Below the pieces are notes generated by a model, which saw nothing but the letters and a program-made list of their open reading frames with translations, ran no database searches and had not been told where the DNA came from. Shown in pieces: positions 17,587 to 25,016 of a stretch of DNA of 64,000 nucleotides; position 1 is the stretch's first letter, and each line of letters begins with the position of its first letter. The translations under genes were made by a program, and so were the position numbers. The DNA lies in the NCBI GenBank assembly GCA_036563505.1, contig DATCMH010000002.1, positions 310,001 to 374,000 of the forward strand. The letters run 5' to 3'. The stretch is from DATCMH01 sp036563505 (lineage in GTDB: Bacteria; Pseudomonadota; Alphaproteobacteria; Rhizobiales; Beijerinckiaceae).

Positions 17587-17639
17587 ACCCCACCCGACCC
17601 TGCTGCGCAGGGCCACCCTCCCCGCAGGCGGGGAGGGAT
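17587..17639. repeat. Palindromic element family B
   Basis: This unit of about 53 bp reads CCCCACCCGACCC, then hairpin CCCTGC/GCAGGG, then CCACCCTCCCCGC...GCGGGGAGGGAT. Related units are at 51321-51374 and, inverted, at 51612-51664. It lies in the hisC to chorismate mutase gap (17392-17887), which shows no gene. A lone hairpin CTCTCCCCGC/GCGGGGAGAG is at about 17502-17523. Confidence 0.65.
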
Positions 17640-17656
17640 GGGCGCGGGGGTGCGCG

Positions 17657-17857
17657 CCCCTTCTCCCCTTGAGGGAGAAGGTGCCCTCGCGTCAGCGAGG
17701 GCGGATGAGGGGTGGCGCCCGCAGGGCGCCTCGCGAAGCAAACAGGCTGCTTGGTGCGGACCAGCTCTGATCGGCCTCACGGCCGTGCGCCGCTTCGCGT
17801 CGCACCCCTCTCCCGACACCGCTTCGCGGGGCCACCCTCTCCCTCAAGGGGAGAGGG
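17657..17857. repeat. Palindromic element family A, full copy
   Basis: A 201-bp element. Its left end is CCTTCTCCCCTT / GGGAGAAGGTG, then the hairpin CCCTCGC-GTCA-GCGAGGG and GGATGAGGGGTGGCG. A variable middle follows, then CCCTCTCCCGAC, a hairpin around TTCG, and the right end GGCCACCCTCTCCCTC / GGGGAGAGGG. It lies just beyond the 3' end of the chorismate mutase gene. Confidence 0.8.
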
Positions 17858-17887
17858 AACAACACCAGCGCCGCCCCGAAAGCCACC

Positions 17888-18736
17888 TCAGCGCTCCTCC
17901 GCCACACGAAACCGGGCTGCGTGGCTGCCCACCTCGGTCATCTCCGACACCGCAGCCCCGGCGCCGGTGAGCGCCTCCGCCAAAGCCTCGGGCGCGACCG
18001 TGCCCGGCACCGCGATCAGCGCCGAGAGGCCGCCCGCCGCGCCGGCGCTGGCGATGATCTCCGCGCCGAGGCGCTCGGCGGCGGCCCGGGCCGCCTCGCG
18101 CCAGCGCTCGAGGCTTGCCGCGTAAAGCACGACGTCGCGCACGGCGGCGTCGGCCAAGGGCTTGGACACCACGAAGACGGGGGTGCCGGCCGGATGCTGC
18201 GGCCGCTCGATGAAGGGAAGCCTCGCGATGATCTTGGGCCGGCCTTCGCCGGCGAGCGAGCGCCACCAGGCACCGGCCGTCGCGCCCTGGTCGAGGCGGA
18301 ACATGCCGAGATCGCCCCGGGCCTTCGCCACCGCCGCGATCACGGCTTCGGCGCCGTCGTGCGGCACGAGGGGCACCGTGAAGCCGAAATGAAAGCGGCC
18401 GGAATCGCGCATCGGCGCGTCGCCGCCCGAGGCGTCGGCATGCACCGAGAACGGCGCCTGGACGTAGGTGAAGGTCGCGATAATGACGCGCCAGATGCCC
18501 TCCGCCGTGTCGAGGGGCAGCAGGCCGCGGTGGCGCTCGGCGATGCGCCGCATCATCGAGGCCTCGCGGCCGGGCCGAAAGGCGGAGCCCGAATCCGTGG
18601 TGCCTTTGACGGCGATGAGCCGGTCGATGATCTCCCCCCGCCGCATCAGGAGGCCGTGCATCTCAGCATCGAGGCGGTCGATCTCCTCGCGGAGCGCCGC
18701 GAGGCCGGGCACGGACGGGGCGGACGGCTCGGTCAT
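17888..18736 (-). CDS. Chorismate mutase (AroQ class) with C-terminal extension
   Basis: The 282-residue protein has an N-terminal AroQ-type helical domain (about 11-95; LAALREEIDRLDAEMHGLLMRRGEII and the FRPGREASMMRRIAERH block with mutase-type basic residues). This converts chorismate to prephenate. The C-terminal 180 residues have no recognised dehydratase motif and resemble the extension seen in other Hyphomicrobiales chorismate mutases. It lies near hisC and tyrC on the same strand, consistent with phenylalanine and tyrosine synthesis. The ATG at 18736 has GGAG ten bases upstream; an upstream in-frame ATG at 18817 is less likely. Confidence 0.8.
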   Translation of the reverse strand: MTEPSAPSVPGLAALREEIDRLDAEMHGLLMRRGEIIDRLIAVKGTTDSGSAFRPGREASMMRRIAERHRGLLPLDTAEGIWRVIIATFTYVQAPFSVHADASGGDAPMRDSGRFHFGFTVPLVPHDGAEAVIAAVAKARGDLGMFRLDQGATAGAWWRSLAGEGRPKIIARLPFIERPQHPAGTPVFVVSKPLADAAVRDVVLYAASLERWREAARAAAERLGAEIIASAGAAGGLSALIAVPGTVAPEALAEALTGAGAAVSEMTEVGSHAARFRVAEER

Positions 18737-18798
18737 GGGCGCGGGCTCCAGGAAGGATCGACCGCTTCTAGCACTCCGCCCTCCCCTGCCAAGCAGCG

Positions 18799-18841
18799 TT
18801 GACGCGTCCGGCGGCAAGCCCTAACTCGTTCTGAAGAACGA
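18799..18841 (+). promoter_or_regulatory. metX promoter with overlapping palindrome
   Basis: TTGACG (18799-18804), 17 bp, TAACTC (18822-18827) form a likely promoter with a leader of only about 17 bases. The palindrome TCGTTC-TGAA-GAACGA (18826-18841) covers the expected start site and could be an operator. The short leader leaves no room for a SAM riboswitch. Confidence 0.45.
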
Positions 18842-18850
18842 ACGGGCCCG

Positions 18851-20035
18851 ATGTCGAGCGCTCTCAAAGCCCCCGAGACGATCGCCGCCGAGAGCCGGCG
18901 CGAGGTGGACGAACCGTCGAGCCTCGTCGCACGCTTCGGCGCGGAGGCGCCGCTGCCCCTCGACGCCGGCGTGGCGCTGAGCCCCTGGCAGATCGCCTAT
19001 CAGACCTACGGATCGCTCAATCCTGAGCGCTCCAACGCCGTGCTCGTCTGCCACGCCCTCACCGGCGACCAGCACGTCGCCAACGAGAACCCGGTGACGG
19101 GCAAGCCAGGCTGGTGGGAGACGATGATCGGGCCGGGCCGGCCCATCGACACCAACCGCTTTTTCGTCGTCTGCGCTAACGTCATCGGCGGCTGCATGGG
19201 CTCGACGGGGCCTGCCTCCTACAACCCGGCGACGGGGCGCGCCTGGGGCACGGATTTCCCCCTCGTCACCATCCGCGACATGGTGCGGGCGCAAGGGATG
19301 CTCCTCGACCGGCTCGGGATTGAGAGCCTGTTCTGCGTGCTCGGCGGCTCCATGGGCGGCATGCAGGTGCTGCAATGGGCCGCGAGCTATCCGGACCGGG
19401 TCTTCTCGGCGCTCCCCATCGCCACGGGCGCCCGGCACTCGGCCCAGAACATCGCCTTCCACGAGGTCGGCCGCCAGGCGGTGATGGCCGATCCGGATTG
19501 GCGCGGCGGGCGCTACCTCGAGGAGGGCGTGCGGCCGGGGAAGGGCCTTGCCGTGGCGCGCATGGGCGCGCACATCACCTACCTCTCGGAAGGGGCGCTG
19601 CACCGCAAGTTCGGCCGCACCTTCCAAGGACGGGCGGCACCGACGTTCACCTTCGACGCCGATTTCCAGATCGAGAGCTATCTCCGCTACCAGGGCTCCA
19701 CCTTCGTCGAGCGCTTCGACGCCAATTCCTACCTCTACGTGACGCGAGCAATGGACTATTTCGACCTCGCGGCGGATTACGGCGGGGTGCTGGCCGAGGC
19801 GTTCCGAGGCACCCGGACGCGCTTCTGCGTGATCTCCTTCACCTCGGATTGGCTCTTCCCCACGCGGGATTCGCGGGCCATCGTCCACGCGCTCAACGCC
19901 GCGGGCGCGGCGGTGGGTTTCGTCGAGGTCGAGAGCGACAAAGGCCACGACGCCTTCCTCCTTGACGAGCCGGCCATGTTCGCGGCGGCGCAGGGGTTTT
20001 TGGCAGCCGCGGCGCGCGACCGGAGGATTGCTTGA
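18851..20035 (+). CDS. metX: Homoserine O-acyltransferase (acetyltransferase annotation)
   Basis: The 394-residue alpha/beta-hydrolase-fold enzyme has the MetX signature GGSMGGMQVLQWA with nucleophile Ser 167, NVIGGCMGSTGP before it, and the C-terminal Asp and His in FTSDWLFPT and GHDAFLL. It acylates the hydroxyl of homoserine to commit it to methionine synthesis. MetX homologues may use acetyl- or succinyl-CoA, and sequence inspection alone cannot decide. The metW start codon overlaps its stop codon, so the two are coupled, an arrangement common in proteobacteria. Confidence 0.9.
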   Translation: MSSALKAPETIAAESRREVDEPSSLVARFGAEAPLPLDAGVALSPWQIAYQTYGSLNPERSNAVLVCHALTGDQHVANENPVTGKPGWWETMIGPGRPIDTNRFFVVCANVIGGCMGSTGPASYNPATGRAWGTDFPLVTIRDMVRAQGMLLDRLGIESLFCVLGGSMGGMQVLQWAASYPDRVFSALPIATGARHSAQNIAFHEVGRQAVMADPDWRGGRYLEEGVRPGKGLAVARMGAHITYLSEGALHRKFGRTFQGRAAPTFTFDADFQIESYLRYQGSTFVERFDANSYLYVTRAMDYFDLAADYGGVLAEAFRGTRTRFCVISFTSDWLFPTRDSRAIVHALNAAGAAVGFVEVESDKGHDAFLLDEPAMFAAAQGFLAAAARDRRIA

Positions 20036-20841
20036 GCGAGGGTGGCGAGCCGCTCCCTTCTCCCCTTGTGGGAGAAGGTGCCCTGCAAAGCAGGGCGGAT
20101 GAGGGGTGGCGCGCCGGAGGTGCGCCCGGCGCAGCCGAGCCACCCGTATTCGCTCCGCGAGCGCCCCTGCCGGGGCGCCCCCCTCACCCGACCCCGCCTG
20201 ACGGCGGGGCCACCCTCTCCCACGAGGGGAGAGGGGCTACCGACCGCCTCGACCATCTCCTCATCCTCGACATGATCGAGCCCGGGGCCCGGGTCCTCGA
20301 CGTCGGCTGCGGCGACGGGGCCCTGCTCGCTCTGCTCCGCGAGCGCCGCGGGGTCGACGGGCGTGGCATCGAGATCTCCCGCGAGGGCGTGAGCCAGGCG
20401 CTCGCCCGGGGGCTCCCCGTCATCCAGGGCGACGCCGACACGGACCTGGCCGACTACCCGGCCGATGCCTTCGACTACGTCGTGCTCTCGCAGACCATCC
20501 AGGCGACGCGGCGCCCCAAAGCCGTGCTGGAGCACCTCCTGCGCATCGGCCGGCGCGCCGTCGTCACCTTCCCCAATTTCGGCCACTGGCGCATCCGCGC
20601 CGAGCTCGCCTTCAAGGGCCGCATGCCCGTGACCGAGAACCTGCCCGAAACCTGGTACGACACCCCCAACATCCACTTCTGCACGATCCGCGACTTCGTG
20701 GCGCTTTGCGGCGAGGTCGGCGCCGTGATGGAGCGCGCCGTGGCGCTGGACGCCGGCGGCCGCCCGATGCGGGTCACCCTGCCCTGGTGGGCCTGGAACC
20801 TCTTCGGGGCGCAGGGGGTGTTTTTGTTGCGGCGGGGGTGA
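20032..20841 (+). CDS. metW: Methionine biosynthesis protein MetW, with repeat-encoded insertion near the N-terminus
   Basis: Residues 72-269 are a clear MetW methyltransferase-like domain. It has the SAM-binding turn VLDVGCGDGALL (about 88-99) and the MetW blocks LSQTIQATRRP, TFPNFGHWRIR, LPETWYDTPNIHFCTIRDF. MetW acts with MetX in methionine synthesis. The frame starts at a TTG overlapping the metX stop (TTGA). Residues about 9-68 are encoded by a family A palindromic element (20055-20236) and are rich in Pro, Gly and Ala. Typical MetW proteins are about 200 residues, so this one is long by just the inserted part. An ATG at 20271 is an alternative start that would drop the insertion and a few core residues. 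Confidence 0.85.
   Translation: MSEGGEPLPSPLVGEGALQSRADEGWRAGGAPGAAEPPVFAPRAPLPGRPPHPTPPDGGATLSHEGRGATDRLDHLLILDMIEPGARVLDVGCGDGALLALLRERRGVDGRGIEISREGVSQALARGLPVIQGDADTDLADYPADAFDYVVLSQTIQATRRPKAVLEHLLRIGRRAVVTFPNFGHWRIRAELAFKGRMPVTENLPETWYDTPNIHFCTIRDFVALCGEVGAVMERAVALDAGGRPMRVTLPWWAWNLFGAQGVFLLRRG
20055..20236. repeat. Palindromic element family A inside metW
   Basis: A 182-bp element with all family landmarks: CCTTCTCCCCTTGTGGGAGA, hairpin CCCTGC-AAA-GCAGGG, GGATGAGGGGTGGCGCG, GACCCCGCC-TGAC-GGCGGGG and the right end CCACCCTCTCCC...GGGAGAGGGG. It is closely related, in the opposite orientation, to the copy at 38405-38584. No stop codon occurs in the metW frame across it. Confidence 0.85.
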
Positions 20842-20987
20842 GAGGTAGCATTGCGGTCACTCGCGCGGATTGACCGCGACAGGTGAGATGCAGATTTCAG
20901 AATCGGCGCGGGCGCTCTGGGCCGATCGCGAGCAGGGCGCGCCGGGCGAGTGCCCTCACATGAGGCCATTCGGGATGGTCTATGACC

Positions 20988-21287
20988 TCAGCAAGTGTTC
21001 GGCTCGGGAGAGAGCTTGCTGTGAAACGCGTTCAGGGCAGTACGAAACGCCCGCAGCGCGTTACGTTGCACCTCGGTTAGTCCAGCTTCGCGCCATTCAA
21101 GGTCGATGAGACTGTCGCCATCCCAATCACCGAGGAAGATTTCGTACGCCTCCTCATAGGACGACATCTCTGGCCCAAGCCCTCGCCAGAGACGCTCCTG
21201 CAGTTTCTCCGAGGCGAACTCTTCCAGCGCACCCAACATGTAGCCGAGGCGAATTGGGTAACGCTCGGGAGCCCAGTTCCGCACCAT
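20988..21287 (-). CDS. Hypothetical protein, possibly SCO4402-like
   Basis: A 99-residue acidic protein (MVRNWAPERYPIRLGYMLGALEEF...). The early RYPIRLGYMLGALEEFASEKLQERLW stretch and the central IFLGDWDGDSLIDLEW resemble the SCO4402 family of small uncharacterised proteins, often found in accessory DNA. This resemblance is tentative. The ATG at 21287 is the only good start. Base composition is visibly lower in G+C than that of xerD next to it, which hints at acquisition. It ends in a region without other clear genes (20842-20987). Confidence 0.55.
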   Translation of the reverse strand: MVRNWAPERYPIRLGYMLGALEEFASEKLQERLWRGLGPEMSSYEEAYEIFLGDWDGDSLIDLEWREAGLTEVQRNALRAFRTALNAFHSKLSPEPNTC

Positions 21288-21301
21288 GACAACTCAGCCC
21301 C

Positions 21302-22255
21302 TCACCCCTCCCCCATCGGGTGAAGGTCCCGCACCATGCTCTTGAGCCGCTCGTCGAGCACGTGGGTGTAGATCTGCGTCGTGGCGATGTCGGCGTGGCC
21401 CAACAATTCCTGGACGATGCGCAGGTCGGCGCCGTTCTGGAGGAGGTGGCTCGCGAAGGCGTGGCGCAGGACGTGGGGGCTGACCCGGTCGGTGCGCAGG
21501 CCGGCGAGCGCCGCGGCAGATTTCAGGTCCCGGGCGAAGGCCTGGCGGGTGAGGTGGCCGGTGTCGCTGTCGGCGGGGAAGAGCCAGGGGCTGGGCTTGG
21601 AGGCCTTGACCCCCTTGCCCCCCTTCCCCCGCGCGTCCAACAGGTCGAGATAGGCCGACGCCGCTTCCTTGGCGGCCTCGGTCAGGGGCACCAGCCGCTC
21701 GCGGCCGCCCTTGCCCTTGATGACGAGCATGCGCTCCCGCGTCCGCGCCGCCGCCCGCGGCAGGGCGACGAGCTCCGAGACGCGTAAGCCCGAGGCGTAG
21801 AGCATCTCTACGAGGCAGCGCAGCCGCGCGGCGCGCAGGCGCTCGGGATCGGTCTTCGCCAAGGTCACCTGCTCGGCCAGTGCCGCGAGCAGCCGGTCGA
21901 CCTCGGCCGCCGAGAGCACCTTGGGCATGGGCCGGGCCTGCTTGGGCGGCGTCACGGGAGCGGTCGGGTCGGAGGGGGCGTAGCCTTCCGCGTAGAGGAA
22001 GCGGTGGAACTGCCGCACCGCCGAGAGGCGCCGCGCGGCGGAGGAGGCTTTCAAGCCCCGCTCGTCGAGGCCCGCAACGAAGGCGCGCACCGCCGCGGGC
22101 TCGACCTCGGCGGGGACGAGCTTCGCTTCCGCGAGATACGCGAGATAGTCGTCGAGGTCGCGGCGGTAGGCGGCGAGCGTGTTGGCGGCCGCACCCCGCT
22201 CGGCGGCCAGCATGTCGAGGAAAAGGTCGGCGAGGCGTCCCGCCGCAGGGGTCAT
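21302..22255 (-). CDS. xerD: Site-specific tyrosine recombinase, XerD type
   Basis: The 317-residue recombinase has an N-terminal SAM-like DNA-binding domain (about 8-95) and a catalytic domain with Arg 158 (ASGLRVSEL), the Lys in VIKGKGGRER, HxxR at 261-264 (SPHVLRHAF), His 287 (LLGHADIATTQIY) and nucleophile Tyr 296. With XerC it resolves chromosome dimers at dif. The motif layout matches XerD rather than a phage integrase, and no phage genes or attachment repeats surround it. Its ATG overlaps the stop of a 48-residue membrane protein gene in ATGA. Confidence 0.88.
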   Translation of the reverse strand: MTPAAGRLADLFLDMLAAERGAAANTLAAYRRDLDDYLAYLAEAKLVPAEVEPAAVRAFVAGLDERGLKASSAARRLSAVRQFHRFLYAEGYAPSDPTAPVTPPKQARPMPKVLSAAEVDRLLAALAEQVTLAKTDPERLRAARLRCLVEMLYASGLRVSELVALPRAAARTRERMLVIKGKGGRERLVPLTEAAKEAASAYLDLLDARGKGGKGVKASKPSPWLFPADSDTGHLTRQAFARDLKSAAALAGLRTDRVSPHVLRHAFASHLLQNGADLRIVQELLGHADIATTQIYTHVLDERLKSMVRDLHPMGEG

Positions 22256-22398
22256 CGCGGCGGCAGCTTGGAGTTCGGGATCGTCACCGTGATCTCGCGC
22301 GGCTGCGGCTCCACGAAGGTGGCGAGCGCGAACATCGCGCCGTAGGCCAAGCCCGCCAGCACGGCGATGACGAACAGGAAACGGAACAGGGTCGGCAC
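22252..22398 (-). CDS. Small single-pass membrane protein coupled to xerD
   Basis: This 48-residue frame (GTG start; MPTLFRFLFVIAVLAGLAYG, ending PNSKLPPR) has one strong membrane helix at about residues 5-28. A short periplasmic-looking tail of Pro, charged and Val/Ile residues (EPQPREITVTIP) follows. Codon use is that of a real gene. Its TGA overlaps the xerD ATG by four bases, so translation is likely coupled. I recognise no family; similar small proteins upstream of xerD are plausible in related genomes, but I cannot confirm this here. Confidence 0.65.
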   Translation of the reverse strand: MPTLFRFLFVIAVLAGLAYGAMFALATFVEPQPREITVTIPNSKLPPR

Positions 22399-22547
22399 GC
22401 GGGGTCTCGGCAGGGCAGCGGCCCGCCGTTTCCATCACGCGGCCCGCGGAAACGCAAGCACCTGCGCAAGGATCGCAAAGGGATAGCGAGCGATTGCGCA
22501 GGACACGCCGGTTCGATACGGCTCCCCGGCCCCCACGCTTGAGCCCG

Positions 22548-25016
22548 ATGCGCGTCCTCTTCCTCGACACGAAGGCGAACAACCCGAACCGGTACATCGC
22601 CCGGGCGGTCTTCGCCGCGCTCAAGCGCCATCCGGCGGTGCGCGAGGCGCGCTGGGCGACCTACGCCGATGCCCTGACGTTGGCGCAGGAGAGCCGGTTC
22701 GACCTGCTCCTGGCCTTCGACGGCGAGGAGGCCGACAACGCCATCCTGGAGCGGCTGTGCGCCCGTGTGGGCCAAAGCGCGATCTGGTTCACGGAGGACC
22801 CCTACGAGGTCGGACGCAACCGGGTCGTGGCGCCGTGGTTCGACCTCGTCGCGACCAACGACCGTGCCTCGGCGGGCGCCTACGGTGCGGGGGCGCTGCA
22901 CTTGGCCCTGGCCGCCGACCGGGATGCGCGGCTTCCTCTCTGGAGCGATGCGCCGGCCTACGACCTCTTCTTCGCCGGCACGGCCTGGCCGAACCGCCTC
23001 GAGACCCTCGACGCCGTGCGGCAGCGCCGGCCGGACCTGAGGACCAAGCTCGTCCTCGTCTCGAACCCGGCGATCGCCCCGGCCATCGCCCGCTACCGGG
23101 ACCGCTTCGCCTTTTCCCCTGGCGTCTCGATCCGGGATTTCGGCCGCATCGCCAACCGCAGCCTGCTGACGCTGGCTTTGCCGCGGCGCTTCTCCAGTGA
23201 TCCAGGCAACCCGGAAGCGGCGAGCGACACGCCGGGCCCGCGCCTCTTCGAGGTGGCGATCGCTGGCGGCGCCCAGCTCGTCGACGCGGGCACGACGCCG
23301 GAGGCGGCGAGGCTGCTTGAGCCCGGCACGGAGTTCCTGAGCTTTGACAGCCTCGACGAGCTTCTGGCGCGGATCGACGAGGCGCGGGCCGATCCCGCCC
23401 GCGTCCGGGCCATCGCCGCGGCCGCCCAGGCGCGCTGCCTCGCCGAGCACACCTGCGACCACCGGGTGGCGACGCTCCTCGACGCCCTACCCGCCGCGCG
23501 GGCGCGCCCGGTGGCGCCTGCCCGCAAGTCCCGGGCGCTCTTCGTCGCCCACCATCTGACGCGCTACGGCACCTTCGGCGGGGCGGAACTCACCCTCGAC
23601 GCACTGACCGAGCACCTCGGCACCGTCGAGCCCTTCGTGCTCGCGCCCGACCGGCGCGCAGGCGCCAAACGCAACGCCTTCGCCCTGTTCGGGCCGGACG
23701 GCGAGCTTCGCGAAACCTTCGCCCTGCCAAAGCCCATCGGCGAGGGCGACCTCGTCAACGAGGGCTTCGATCGTGCTTTCCAGGGACTTCTGGACCGGCA
23801 CGGCTTCGACCTCGTCCACGTCAACCATCTGCGGGGCCTGAGCTTTTCCGTTCCGCAGATCGCCAAAGCCTACGGCGCGCGGGTGGTCGTGGCGGTGCAC
23901 GACTATTTCGCGGCTTGCGAGAACTACAATCTGATCGGCTTCGAGGACCGCTACTGCGACATCCTCCATCGCCCGGCCCAGACCTGCGACGCCTGCCTGC
24001 GCCGCACCCGCGGTCGCGGCGAGGGCTCTCAGGCCCGCCGGCGCCGCTTCTTCGCCGAGAGCTTGCGCTCGGCCGACGTGCTGCTCGCCGGATCGGAGGC
24101 GAGCGCGGCGATCCTCGCCGGCATTTATCCGCACCTGAAGGATCGCTTCGCGATCGTCCCCCCGCCCCTGCCGCGCATCCCCGAGCGTCGGACGCGGCCG
24201 GCGGACGATGTCCTTCACGTCGCGCTCTTGGGCAACTTCACGGCGGTGAAGGGCGCGGCGACGGCGCTCCAGGTGTTCGAGGCGACGAGGGGCATGGCGC
24301 TTCGCTTCCACGTCTTCGGGCGCGTCGATTTCGACGTCGCGGAACGGCTCAAGGGCGAGGCCTTCGCCCACGTGGAGGTTCATGGCGGCTTCCCGCCGGG
24401 CGAGTTGCCCGCTGGACTCGACCGCTGCCGTCTCGCCCTGATCCTTTCGCCCTGGCCTGAGACCTACTGCATCTCGCTCTCGGAAGTGCAGGCGACGGGC
24501 CTCGTACCGGTCGTCACCGCTTTGGGCGCGCAAGGGGAGCGGGTGCGCGACGGGATCGACGGCTTCCACGTTCCGGTCAACGACGCCGAGGCCGTGGCCG
24601 CGGTGCTTCGCCGGGCGATCGCCGAACCGGCCCTGATCGAGGCCATGGCGGCGCGGCTGCCTGCCGCGCCGGGCCAGGACGGGCCGGCCTACGCCGCAGC
24701 TGTCGACGCGCTCTACGCTCGGCTGCTCGACGGCCGTACGCCCTTCGCCGAAGGGCGCCGCGTGCGTCGGGCGCTCGACTTGTCCGAGCTCGAGATCTAC
24801 CTCGCTTCTCCGCGCTGGGCGAAGCCGGCCTCTGAGGCGCCGGTGGCGCTGGCCGGCGCAGGAGGCCACGGCCTTCTCGGGCGTCAGGCCGCGCGCCTCG
24901 CCCGCGGCCAAGAGCTCTGGCGCCGCTTCGTCTACCTGAAAGAGACGGAAGGCTTACAGGCGGCGGTCAACCGCGGCGTCTACTGGCTCAACCACTGGCG
25001 GGCCCGCCGCCGATGA
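22548..25016 (+). CDS. Two-domain glycosyltransferase (CgeB-like domain plus GT4 domain)
   Basis: The 822-residue protein begins MRVLFLDTKANNPNRYIARA. Residues 1 to about 325 resemble CgeB/Glyco_trans_1_2 proteins: SIRDFGRIANRSLLTLALPRR, PGPRLFEVAIAGGAQLVD and a C-terminal HTCDHRVATLL. A short Ala/Arg linker leads to a GT4-like transferase (about 345-745; FVAHHLTRYGTFGGAEL, LVHVNHLRGLSF, ALLGNFTAVKGAATAL, PWPETYCISLSEVQATGLVPVVT). A helical tail follows. The likely role is adding sugars to a cell-surface glycan or protein. The next gene overlaps in ATGA. Donor and acceptor are unknown. Confidence 0.75.
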   Translation: MRVLFLDTKANNPNRYIARAVFAALKRHPAVREARWATYADALTLAQESRFDLLLAFDGEEADNAILERLCARVGQSAIWFTEDPYEVGRNRVVAPWFDLVATNDRASAGAYGAGALHLALAADRDARLPLWSDAPAYDLFFAGTAWPNRLETLDAVRQRRPDLRTKLVLVSNPAIAPAIARYRDRFAFSPGVSIRDFGRIANRSLLTLALPRRFSSDPGNPEAASDTPGPRLFEVAIAGGAQLVDAGTTPEAARLLEPGTEFLSFDSLDELLARIDEARADPARVRAIAAAAQARCLAEHTCDHRVATLLDALPAARARPVAPARKSRALFVAHHLTRYGTFGGAELTLDALTEHLGTVEPFVLAPDRRAGAKRNAFALFGPDGELRETFALPKPIGEGDLVNEGFDRAFQGLLDRHGFDLVHVNHLRGLSFSVPQIAKAYGARVVVAVHDYFAACENYNLIGFEDRYCDILHRPAQTCDACLRRTRGRGEGSQARRRRFFAESLRSADVLLAGSEASAAILAGIYPHLKDRFAIVPPPLPRIPERRTRPADDVLHVALLGNFTAVKGAATALQVFEATRGMALRFHVFGRVDFDVAERLKGEAFAHVEVHGGFPPGELPAGLDRCRLALILSPWPETYCISLSEVQATGLVPVVTALGAQGERVRDGIDGFHVPVNDAEAVAAVLRRAIAEPALIEAMAARLPAAPGQDGPAYAAAVDALYARLLDGRTPFAEGRRVRRALDLSELEIYLASPRWAKPASEAPVALAGAGGHGLLGRQAARLARGQELWRRFVYLKETEGLQAAVNRGVYWLNHWRARRR

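Noticed and set aside
17392..17887. CRISPR array in repeat-rich gaps
   Set aside because: The repeats are palindromes of irregular spacing, not direct repeats with unique spacers, and no cas genes are present.
18737..18850. SAM riboswitch before metX
   Set aside because: The leader between promoter and start is only about 17 bases, and no SAM-II consensus was seen.
20870..21109. 79-codon plus-strand frame after metW
   Set aside because: It overlaps the antisense 99-residue gene, has mixed codon use and no family resemblance; a truncated or chance frame.
21302..22398. Prophage or integrative element marked by a tyrosine recombinase
   Set aside because: The protein is XerD-like, and no phage, tRNA or attachment repeats lie around it.
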